Assembly: GCA_964577255.1 (NCBI GenBank)
Contig: CAZNYM010000002.1
Location: 35,472-99,471, forward strand
Length of the DNA: 64,000 nt
Source: Micavibrio_C sp964577255
GTDB taxonomy: Bacteria; Pseudomonadota; Alphaproteobacteria; Micavibrionales; Micavibrionaceae
Reading direction: 5' to 3'
Below, piece after piece: positions 25,450 through 32,662 of the stretch. Under the pieces are notes generated by a model. It saw only the letters and a program-made list of their open reading frames with translations, was not told the origin of the DNA and searched no databases. The position numbers were made by a program, and so were the translations under genes. Positions within the stretch are counted from its first letter, which is position 1. Every line of letters begins with the position of its first letter.

Positions 25450-25476
25450 CCGGGTTGATTATACATCAACCCGGGC
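25450..25476 (-). terminator. Strong hairpin between the two pilin-like genes
   Basis: An 11-bp perfect stem, CCCGGGTTGAT (25450-25460) with ATCAACCCGGG (25466-25476), encloses a five-base loop. On the minus strand it is followed by TCTTCTTTT, so it can act as an intra-operon terminator/attenuator or as a 3' stabiliser for the upstream pilin-like mRNA. Confidence 0.7.
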
Positions 25477-25500
25477 CGGAAACCATGGTCCTGAAAGCGT

Positions 25501-26214
25501 CTAGCGCTCGATCAGGACGTGGTAATAGACATTCACGCCGCCCTGGGCGAAGCAGCCGAAGGGCTGGCCGTTCAGGGCATGGGCCGCCCCGGTGTCGCCG
25601 ATCGTGCCGCCGCAGCCGCCTTGGCAGACGCCGATACCGTCGAATTTCTCGGTGGCGAAGTCGATGCCGGCTTCAGCAGGAGGCGTAGTCGGCAGGCCCA
25701 GTTCCTGGTTGATCCGGGCGCAGATCGAGTCGGTGATATCGGGCAGGAAGGCGATCAGGTCGGCCTCGGCCGCCGTGCCGCCGGTGGTGCCCAGCTGGTT
25801 GATTTCGTTTTCGGCGTTGAAAATCCACACGCCATTGCCGCCGGTGTCGAGAACGTCGGAAGGTGCGTTGGTGAAAGTGGCACCGCCGCCCGAGGGGTGG
25901 AACACGCAGGCCGTGGGCGGTGAGCCCGTGCAGCCGGCAAAATCCGAAGGCGGGTTGAATTCAAGCTCGGAAACATCTGTGCCGCTGATGATCATACGCA
26001 CGATCGAGGTGCGCACCCCGGCAGGATACTGGGTCAGCTGCGCGCTGTTGATCAGGTTGGTCTCGCTGCTGGCATCGCCGCCGCCGGAACGGGTCGACTG
26101 CGTAACGGCGTACGAAAGGGCGGCAAAAAGGGCCACGGCAATCAGGATCAGGAATAAAACGTTGCCGCTTTCCCCCTGCCGGTCGTGCATTCCTTCTGTC
26201 GTCTGGATCATCAT
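25501..26214 (-). CDS. Pilin-like secreted protein, Gly/Cys-rich, lacking Glu5
   Basis: 237 aa; ATG 26214 with GGAG six bases upstream. A short hydrophilic leader ending GESG precedes a helix (NVLFLILIAVALFAALSYAVT, given here in part) as in prepilins, but again without Glu at +5. The extracellular part has Gly-rich turns and about seven Cys (GCTGSPPTAC, ICARI, GVCQGGCGG, GCFAQGG) and ends YYHVLIER. It resembles the downstream protein in layout: helix, disulfide-rich domain, an FNAENEINQL/FFWIATDK-type core. Followed by a hairpin, so it may be more highly expressed than the downstream gene. Confidence 0.7.
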   Translation of the reverse strand: MMIQTTEGMHDRQGESGNVLFLILIAVALFAALSYAVTQSTRSGGGDASSETNLINSAQLTQYPAGVRTSIVRMIISGTDVSELEFNPPSDFAGCTGSPPTACVFHPSGGGATFTNAPSDVLDTGGNGVWIFNAENEINQLGTTGGTAAEADLIAFLPDITDSICARINQELGLPTTPPAEAGIDFATEKFDGIGVCQGGCGGTIGDTGAAHALNGQPFGCFAQGGVNVYYHVLIER

Positions 26215-26275
26215 AAGCGCTCCGTCTTGCTTGCGTTTAAAGGTACTCTAACACCGATTTTTCCGATAAAAACCC

Positions 26276-26833
26276 TTATTGTGGCTTATCCACTGAAACC
26301 TTGTTAATTTTCAGAAGCACAGAGAGTTTGTCCTTGTCACACTCTCTACCGACGCATAATTTCTCGACGCTCACGCGCCAGCCCTGGCCGCCATTCTGCA
26401 CATGGCCCACGGCTTCGCGGAACTGGGCGAAGCTGCTGGTGGTGTTGGCGGTGATGGTGATGCTGGGCCCCTGGCTCTTGATGACCAGCCCGGGATAAAG
26501 CAGCGCCATTTCCTTGGCGAAGGTTTCAATCAGCTTGGGATCTACGGGCACGTCCTTAATGACCGGCACGACCGGCTGCAGGGCCTGGGTCTCCTTGAGC
26601 TTGGCCTTCATCTCGGTGAGGGTCTGCATCTGCACGGTCGTGAACAGGCCGATGGCGGCTGCGGCGGCCCAGGCAATGCCGGCAGCCACCAGCACGGTGT
26701 TACCCGCTGTCTGGGGCAGTTTTTCCAGAAAGGTATTCAGGTCCTGCGAGGCCTGCGGACTGACATATTTCTGGAGCGATCGCCAATCTATCGCCTTGAA
26801 ATTCAACGGACTCTCCTTGCCGCCGGGGGGCAT
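26276..26833 (-). CDS. Bitopic PilO/GspM-like assembly protein
   Basis: 185 aa, with ATG 26833 preceded by AAGGGG. A TTG at 26806 with AAGGAG upstream is an alternative start. One membrane helix lies at about residues 46-67 (TVLVAAGIAWAAAAAIGLF). A short coiled coil follows (LTEMKAKLKETQALQ), then a compact periplasmic domain with SITITANTTSSFAQFREAVGHVQ and a Cys pair (LCVGRECDKD). This layout is that of PilO/GspM, the periplasmic scaffold of type IV pili and type II secretion. Sequence similarity is too low to name it more closely. It sits 124 bp downstream of the next bitopic gene. Confidence 0.7.
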   Translation of the reverse strand: MPPGGKESPLNFKAIDWRSLQKYVSPQASQDLNTFLEKLPQTAGNTVLVAAGIAWAAAAAIGLFTTVQMQTLTEMKAKLKETQALQPVVPVIKDVPVDPKLIETFAKEMALLYPGLVIKSQGPSITITANTTSSFAQFREAVGHVQNGGQGWRVSVEKLCVGRECDKDKLSVLLKINKVSVDKPQ

Positions 26834-26904
26834 CCCATACCCCTTGAAAGCGACTCAAATGCTATATTAATTCTAGTGGATAAACTTTAAAACACCATAA
26901 ATAT

Positions 26905-26926
26905 CTGAAAAAGGTACCTTTTTCAG
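26905..26926. repeat. Perfect 22-bp palindrome inside the pilus cluster
   Basis: CTGAAAAAGGT is followed directly by its reverse complement ACCTTTTTCAG, with no spacer. It lies in the 124-bp gap between two bitopic assembly genes. As RNA it could fold into an 8-bp stem with a GGUACC loop; as DNA it could be an operator. Confidence 0.6.
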
Positions 26927-26957
26927 GGTTTTCCGGCTCTGATTTTACCTAAAAAAC

Positions 26958-27965
26958 TTAACTGCTGCCCTTGAGACGAACCCGGCCGTCCTTCTCCACC
27001 TTGGGCTGGACGGTACCCTTGAGGACCGCGTCGCCGCCGCTGTAGACCTGCGGCACCAGGGCCTCCCACTCGACCTTGCCCTTCTCGATCTGGTAGCGCA
27101 CCAGGGTCCCCTCGCGTTGTTGCAGGGTATCGAGCAATTGCTGGATCCGGACCATGTGCTTGATGGTGTCCGACTGCATGGCGCTGTATGCCTTGGTCAT
27201 GAGATCGAGCGACGCAGTTTCGGTCTTCTGCCTGACGGTCTCGAGGTCGCGCTTGACGAAGCCTATGCTGGCGTAATTGAACAGGAGAACCAGAAGAACG
27301 ACGCCGTTGAGCAGAAGCCCGGCGTAAAGCAGAAGCCGCGCCGCCGCGCGCGAAAGTTGTTCCGAGCGCAGAGCGCGGTTGCGCCAGGGCACCGTCTGCG
27401 CCACCTCGGGATTGATGGTGACGAAGTTGGCGTCCATGCTCTGAATGCGGGGTAAAAGCGTGCGCGCCGCACCCAAGAACACCTGCATGCGGCCCGTTTC
27501 CGGATCCCAGCGCAGGGCCGATGCCTGGCCTTCCTGCTCGTACAGATAAACCGTCTGCCGGTCCCAGTATTCGCTATTGCCGGGCAGCGCGGCCGCGAGC
27601 GGACACCAGCTGTCAGGGCTCGAGGCGAGCGAAGACGACGGGCAGGCCAGGTACCAGCAGCGTCCCTGCTCCACGCTGTAGCAAAAATGAACCTTCTCCG
27701 TCCCGCAGGCCTGGGCGGCGGCGTTCCATACCGCCTCTTCCTCCGTGCCGGGAACGTGCGGCACCGAGCCGCCGATCAGGTCGGCCGGCAGATAGGGCGT
27801 GAGATTGCTTTTGAAATCCTTGACCTCGGCAGCGATATAGGCGGCGATGCTGGGTTTGAGCTTCATCGCCCCCATGCCGGCCGGGTCCGCGGCCGGAACA
27901 ACAACAGCGGCGTCCGCCGCTTTCTTCTTCCTGGTGAAGGGGTTGTCTTTGAAGGTCAGAACCAC
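26958..27965 (-). CDS. Bitopic assembly protein with large cytoplasmic domain, PilO2-like
   Basis: 335 aa. A cytoplasmic region of about 200 residues (Cys-containing, HFCYSVEQGRCWYLACPSSS) is followed by one membrane helix at about 213-236 (LLLYAGLLLNGVVLLVLLF). A periplasmic coiled coil (KRDLETVRQKTETASLDLM to LLDTLQQREGT) and a small C-terminal domain complete it. This order of an actin-like or GspL-like cytoplasmic part, a helix and a ferredoxin-like periplasmic part matches GspL and the R64 thin-pilus PilO class. No ATP-binding motif is seen. It overlaps the inner-membrane platform gene by position (one base gap). Functional assignment is structural inference. Confidence 0.68.
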   Translation of the reverse strand: MVLTFKDNPFTRKKKAADAAVVVPAADPAGMGAMKLKPSIAAYIAAEVKDFKSNLTPYLPADLIGGSVPHVPGTEEEAVWNAAAQACGTEKVHFCYSVEQGRCWYLACPSSSLASSPDSWCPLAAALPGNSEYWDRQTVYLYEQEGQASALRWDPETGRMQVFLGAARTLLPRIQSMDANFVTINPEVAQTVPWRNRALRSEQLSRAAARLLLYAGLLLNGVVLLVLLFNYASIGFVKRDLETVRQKTETASLDLMTKAYSAMQSDTIKHMVRIQQLLDTLQQREGTLVRYQIEKGKVEWEALVPQVYSGGDAVLKGTVQPKVEKDGRVRLKGSS

Positions 27966-27966
27966 G

Positions 27967-29187
27967 CTACATTGCTCCCTGCATCAGGCCGCCCATCATG
28001 CTGTCGAGGCTCATGTTCATGACGGTGAGGGCGTAGATGGCGCTACCGAAGGCGAGAACCAGATAAACGCCTGTCATGCCGAAGGCAAGCCAGACGATCA
28101 GGCTGTGTTTTGTCTTGGCCGAAGCGGACCGCATTTCGGCAACCGACTCTAACACTGTAGCAACTTGGCCGAGGTCAGACAAGCTGGCCAGTTCCATGCG
28201 CTCGCTGCGTGTCAGCGGCTCGCGGTCCAGGGCCGAGCCCAGCATCACCCCGCGCTCCAGCTCCTGGCTGGCATTTTTCCAATAAGCGGAAACGTCCGGC
28301 ACGTTGGTCGCTTCCGAGGATTGTTTGAGTGCGTCGCCGATCGGCACCAGTCCACGCAGCATCCGTGCCGCCGCCATCATCGAGTCGGCAAAGCCCAGGT
28401 CGCGCAGATAGGCGCCGATCAAGGGCAGCTTGCGGACGATGCGGGCGGTGGGCCAGTCGGTCTTGCCTTTGTTGACCCAGTAGGAAATCACGCACCAGAC
28501 CAGAAACCCGCCCATGGCGAAGGCGGAAAAAATCAGAAGATCCCATGTAAGCCCGAGCTGCTTGACGACGCGCATGTATTTTTCCAGCTGCTCGGGGTCC
28601 GAAGGTGGATTGTTACGGAACCAATCGAGGATCATGCCCTTGCCCCAGAACAGAGACTGCACGATCATGATCACGTCGATCCCGACCCACGACATGGTCC
28701 CGGCGATGGCCCTGGTGTTGCGGCGCTTTTGCGTGATCGAGTGGATGGCGTGCGGAATGCCTTCCTGCAGCTTGTTGGCGCGCTCGCTCGCGGCCAGGAT
28801 AGCAAGCGTGCTGTGATCGAAGATCCTAAGTGCCTTGAGCGCGTCGATCACGCCCATGCCGCGGGCCAGCGCCTCGCGCGCCGGCGCCAGGATGTTCTGG
28901 CGCATCGGATTGTTTTCCGCCTGGATGATCTTCCACAGCGCCACGCCCGGCGAAGTCGAGGTCGAGCGGAACTGGATCCCACGCAGCAGTTGCACCTGCC
29001 ACCAGGTCGAACGCGCCAGCATGCGCTCGACCGGCGAACGCTCGTGCGGGCGGATCGAAAGCGGATATCCGCCGTTCTTGGAAATGGCGTTGCGCACGTC
29101 ATCGACCGTCGGAAGGTAATAGGATTCTGTGACCTTTTTTGGCCCCCCGTGCGACTCGTAAGCAACTTCGGCGACCCACTGGTGCAT
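27967..29187 (-). CDS. Inner-membrane platform protein, GspF/PilC/PilR family
   Basis: 406 aa polytopic protein on which the assembly ATPase acts. Two homologous cytoplasmic GspF domains are present; the second contains LRDLGFADSMMAAARMLRGLVPIGDALKQSS, the family core. Membrane helices are at about 215-237 (LLIFSAFAMGGFLVWCVISYWV) and 368-392 (LIVWLAFGMTGVYLVLAFGSA), with a further hydrophobic segment near 172-186. Shorter and with a different N-terminus than PilC, it is nearer to the type IVb/R64 PilR class. It lies nine bases after the ATPase gene. Confidence 0.88.
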   Translation of the reverse strand: MHQWVAEVAYESHGGPKKVTESYYLPTVDDVRNAISKNGGYPLSIRPHERSPVERMLARSTWWQVQLLRGIQFRSTSTSPGVALWKIIQAENNPMRQNILAPAREALARGMGVIDALKALRIFDHSTLAILAASERANKLQEGIPHAIHSITQKRRNTRAIAGTMSWVGIDVIMIVQSLFWGKGMILDWFRNNPPSDPEQLEKYMRVVKQLGLTWDLLIFSAFAMGGFLVWCVISYWVNKGKTDWPTARIVRKLPLIGAYLRDLGFADSMMAAARMLRGLVPIGDALKQSSEATNVPDVSAYWKNASQELERGVMLGSALDREPLTRSERMELASLSDLGQVATVLESVAEMRSASAKTKHSLIVWLAFGMTGVYLVLAFGSAIYALTVMNMSLDSMMGGLMQGAM

Positions 29188-29196
29188 GGCGCGCCC

Positions 29197-31029
29197 CTAC
29201 TCTTCCAGGTACGACAGGGCCGATTTGGGATCGACCAGTCCGCTCAATACAAGATCGACCAGGCCCTCACGGCGGGTATGGACGATCACGCCCTTTTCGT
29301 TGATCAGGTTGTTGACGTTGCCAATCAGCGACTCGTAAATGCCGTTGCGCTGGGCGGGGCCGAGCGCGATCAGGATGGCGTCGAGCAGCAGCGTACGGCC
29401 CTGGATGCCGGTGCGGTTACACAGGTCGCAGCCGACGCTGTTGTGCGTGCGCACCTCCGATTCCGGCGTGATGCCGAGCGCCTTGATCTCGTGCTCCTGC
29501 AGGCTGTCCTTGGCGCGGCCCTTGTGGGCGCAGCCCTGGCACAGCGTGCGCACTAGACGCTGGTTGAGGACGGCCTTGACCTGCTGGGCCAGTGTATAGG
29601 TGGAGGAACGCTCGCGCTCGTGCGGCATCAGCGAGCGCAGGCGCTCGAAAGTCTGCAGCGCGGTGTCGGCGTGAATAGTGGAAATCACGGTATGGCCGGA
29701 TTCAGCGGCACGCAGGCTGGTTTCCACCGTGTCGGCGTCGCGCATCTCGCCGATGATGATGTAATCAGGATCGTGACGCATCGCGGCGCGGATCAGGTCG
29801 GCGAAGCTGCCGCCCGGCATGCCGGGGCGCACCTGCCATTGCGTGGCGTAGCGCAGCTCGTATTCGATCGGGTCCTCGATCGTCAGGACGTGCTTGCGAC
29901 GGCGGTCGATCTGCTGCACGCAGGCGTAAAGCGTGGTGGTCTTGCCCGAACCGGTCGGGCCCGAAAGCAGTATCATGCCGCCGCCCTTGATCTCGGGCGA
30001 AAGCAGCTTGGCCAGGTAATCGGCCACGTCGTGGTGACGGCGGAACAGCTCGTCGAAACCCTTGAGTGAAGCGCGGTCGAGCAGACGCAGGGTGAGTTTC
30101 TCGCCGTCCTGCGCCTGCGGGCCGGCGGCGACACGGACGTCGACGTTGCGGCCCTGCCAGGTGAAGCCGAAGCGGCCGTCCTTGGGTGTGGTGCGGTCGC
30201 CGAAGTTCAGGCCGGCGTCGCGTTTCAGAAGCGTAGTCAGGCGGCCCATGGCGTCGGGTGGCAGGATGTGCATCGGCACCAGATCACCGTCGATGCGGTA
30301 CTTGATCCAGTTCGGGGTCTCGGCGTTGAAGTCCTGGATCAGGTGAATATCGGAAGCGCGCATCTGCAGGGCTTCGGCCATCATGTCACGCTGGAACTGG
30401 TTGAGCAGCAGGCCGTTGTCGATGTCGCCCAGCCATTGCGCCAGGGTCTTCTCGCAGCGGTCGGCGGAAAGATCGTGCACACGGCGCAAAGTCTGGATCA
30501 GCTCGGCGCGGTCCCACATCTCGACCTCCACGCGGTCGACCTTGAAGCCCGAGCGCGTGGCGGTGGAAATCAGCGTCTTGATCTGCCGGTCGTTGAGCTC
30601 GTGCAACGGCGCGATCTTCATTACGCCGTCCTGCAGGCCGATCAGGTGGATCGACAAGGGCAACCATGCTTGCACCGGCAGGACCGAACGCAGCATGTCG
30701 CCAGTGGCGCGGTCGCGGATGCTCTGGTCTTCCTGTTCGGAAACGCCGCCCACGCCCGCCATGTCGAGAAGCTGTTCGGTCGATTTGGCCACGCCCTGAT
30801 CGAGCATCAGCACGCGTTCGCGCTGAACCATGTCGAGATAGCGCTCGCGCCCTTCAGCGGCGCGGCGGCGGCGGTCCATCCATTGCCGGCGCTCGATGCC
30901 GCCCGGGCCTTTGCCGCTGTCAGCCCCCTTGCGGCGGTCGCTGCGTTCCGCGCCGCGGCGCTCCGGCAGCGGCGTGTCGGCGGAAGGCCCTGACTCGGGC
31001 GGTTGTATAGGTGTGTCCTGATCGCTCAT
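29197..31029 (-). CDS. Assembly ATPase, GspE/PilB/PilQ family
   Basis: 610-aa AAA-like secretion ATPase that powers pilin assembly. The N-terminal 70 residues are charged and probably disordered. The ATPase core has Walker A GPTGSGKTTT at about 357, an Asp box (TIEDPIEYEL), Walker B DYIIIGEMRDADT and a His box (ISTIHADTALQ). A tetracysteine Zn motif (CQGCAHKG ... CDLCNRTG) marks extension-type ATPases (GspE/PilB) rather than retraction ATPases. No PilT-like gene is in the window. The gene is translated between the ASH-PilP fusion and the platform protein. Confidence 0.95.
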   Translation of the reverse strand: MSDQDTPIQPPESGPSADTPLPERRGAERSDRRKGADSGKGPGGIERRQWMDRRRRAAEGRERYLDMVQRERVLMLDQGVAKSTEQLLDMAGVGGVSEQEDQSIRDRATGDMLRSVLPVQAWLPLSIHLIGLQDGVMKIAPLHELNDRQIKTLISTATRSGFKVDRVEVEMWDRAELIQTLRRVHDLSADRCEKTLAQWLGDIDNGLLLNQFQRDMMAEALQMRASDIHLIQDFNAETPNWIKYRIDGDLVPMHILPPDAMGRLTTLLKRDAGLNFGDRTTPKDGRFGFTWQGRNVDVRVAAGPQAQDGEKLTLRLLDRASLKGFDELFRRHHDVADYLAKLLSPEIKGGGMILLSGPTGSGKTTTLYACVQQIDRRRKHVLTIEDPIEYELRYATQWQVRPGMPGGSFADLIRAAMRHDPDYIIIGEMRDADTVETSLRAAESGHTVISTIHADTALQTFERLRSLMPHERERSSTYTLAQQVKAVLNQRLVRTLCQGCAHKGRAKDSLQEHEIKALGITPESEVRTHNSVGCDLCNRTGIQGRTLLLDAILIALGPAQRNGIYESLIGNVNNLINEKGVIVHTRREGLVDLVLSGLVDPKSALSYLEE

Positions 31030-31040
31030 GGGACAATCTG

Positions 31041-31071
31041 CTTATATATAAGAGAGGCGAAGAGGCCTCTT
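31041..31071. repeat. Two adjacent 12-bp palindromes in a 40-bp gap
   Basis: CTTATATATAAG (31041-31052) and AAGAGGCCTCTT (31060-31071) lie in the gap between the ASH-PilP fusion and the ATPase gene, just before the ATPase Shine-Dalgarno region. On the minus strand GAGGC/GCCTC can also form a small hairpin. A translational effect is possible but unproven. Confidence 0.35.
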
Positions 31072-32659
31072 AATTGGTACCGGTCGCGGTGGAACCGGCC
31101 GTCGAGCCGCCCGACGATGACGTCGTGCTGCCGGCGGCAGAGCCACTGCTCCCACTACCCGATTGTCCTGTAACGCGGTTAACAGATGATAAAGAACGGT
31201 CGAAAAGGAGAAGAACTTTGTCGCTGCCGCTGCGGAATTCGACGCCGCTCGTTCTTATGTTAACTGACCAGATGAATCCGCCGATCACAACTTCCTCGCC
31301 GTCATAGACGATCCGGCTGCCGCCCGGGCCGGAAATGATCGAGCGGCGCGGCGAGTGTGATGTTACGACAAATCCATCGAGGACGCTGGCCGGGTCGACA
31401 TTGTCGTCGCGCACGAAGACCACGTCCGATTTCTGCACGCTGCCCGGCACCACCGAAGCGGTATCGGTGCTGCTGGCGATGCGGATGGCCTTGGTGTCCT
31501 GGCTGATGACGCCCTTGGAACTGCCGCGCACCGGCAGCACCAGCACGCCGCGCGCGCCGTCATGCATAACCTGCACGTCGTCGATCACGTCACCCTCGCG
31601 CACCGGCGACCAGGACAGCGTGAGAGGGCAGGCTTCCACCGGCTCGAGCACCAGGCCCGGAGCGCAGCCCTTGGTGCCGATGCTGATACCGTTGTCCGAA
31701 CCGGCCATGCCGACGCTGCCTATAGTCAGCGGCGCGTCGCCGATATTGACGAGCGATACCGTCATCGCCGAAGTGGTCGAGATGTTGCCGCCGAAATCGA
31801 CCGTGTCCTGCGACGCGACCAGCAGCCCCTTGCCCGGCACGGCGCGCGGGAACGTCTTCGCCGCTTCGGCGTCCTTGGGTTTATATGTGCCGTCAAGTTT
31901 GATGCTGGCGACCGACGTCGGGCCGCTGTGTTCGACCAGCAGCATGCCGCTCGCCTGCCCTTCCAGCACCGGCGACCACGTCACCGTGACGATACAGGCC
32001 TGGCCGGGCAGCAGCCGCGTGCAGTCCGTGCGCAGGGAATAGCCCGACTGGTCGGCGGCCTCGATGTAAACGGCATTGATGTCGATCGGTTCCGACGTGA
32101 TGTTGCGCATCACCACGCCACGCACCACCGACTGAGAGGATTCAAGGTTACCGAAAACCAGCTCGTTGGGAATGGATTCAACGTCGCTGACAAATTCCTG
32201 CTCCTTTTGATCCGACTGCGTGACCGTGCCCGAGAGCGTGGCCGTCACCAGGCGCGAGCGTCCGGCATGGCGCATCAGCATCTCCACGCGCCAGTTGCCG
32301 GCCTGCAGGCCCTTGACCGAGACTGACACGGCGCAGACCGCCGAAGCCGGCAACTCCTCCTGCGCGCACTGGTTCAGGGCGACGTTGGCCGACACGGTCG
32401 AGGATGGATAAAGCTGGATCGCGCCCGTCTGCATCGGCCGGCCACTGTCGTTACGGAACAGCACCACCACCTGCGAGGTCGCGCCCACCGAAATGTCGCC
32501 GGCGTCGATCTGGCTTTCGACCGGCGCGAAATCGCCCGCCGAAGTGCCGGGTGCGCCGCTGCCGCGCGGTGCCGGGTCGCCGAACGCGTTCGCCTGCGCC
32601 CAGGCCGGCGCGGCGAACAGGAGACTTAGAGCACAAAGGGTCCGCAGCAAGGTTTTCAT
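31070..32659 (-). CDS. Periplasmic Ig/ASH-repeat protein with PilP/GspC-like C-terminal module
   Basis: 529 aa. A signal peptide ends AAPAWA (cut at about 21). Three repeats of about 100 residues resembling HYDIN/ASH or choice-of-anchor-D Ig folds follow, at roughly 45-145, 165-260 and 285-385. Repeat hallmarks are VVLFRNDSGRPMQTG, VVMRNITSEPIDINAVYI and VSLVNIGDAPLTIGSV, each with a Cys pair (CAQEELPASAVC, CTRLLPGQAC, CAPGLVLEPVEAC) and LSWSPVREG-like strands. Residues about 425-490 (GSRIVYDGEEVVIGGFIW, then VEFRSGSDKVLLLF) look like the HR domain of PilP/GspC, which contacts the secretin. A Ser/Gly/Thr tail follows. Position right after the secretin gene fits a secretin partner. Confidence 0.75.
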   Translation of the reverse strand: MKTLLRTLCALSLLFAAPAWAQANAFGDPAPRGSGAPGTSAGDFAPVESQIDAGDISVGATSQVVVLFRNDSGRPMQTGAIQLYPSSTVSANVALNQCAQEELPASAVCAVSVSVKGLQAGNWRVEMLMRHAGRSRLVTATLSGTVTQSDQKEQEFVSDVESIPNELVFGNLESSQSVVRGVVMRNITSEPIDINAVYIEAADQSGYSLRTDCTRLLPGQACIVTVTWSPVLEGQASGMLLVEHSGPTSVASIKLDGTYKPKDAEAAKTFPRAVPGKGLLVASQDTVDFGGNISTTSAMTVSLVNIGDAPLTIGSVGMAGSDNGISIGTKGCAPGLVLEPVEACPLTLSWSPVREGDVIDDVQVMHDGARGVLVLPVRGSSKGVISQDTKAIRIASSTDTASVVPGSVQKSDVVFVRDDNVDPASVLDGFVVTSHSPRRSIISGPGGSRIVYDGEEVVIGGFIWSVNIRTSGVEFRSGSDKVLLLFDRSLSSVNRVTGQSGSGSSGSAAGSTTSSSGGSTAGSTATGTN

Positions 32660-32662
32660 GGC

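Noticed and set aside
25455..25470. TTGAT...ATCAA inside the hairpin between pilin-like genes as an FNR site
   Set aside because: The spacer is five bases rather than four, and the halves are part of a longer terminator-like stem within an operon.
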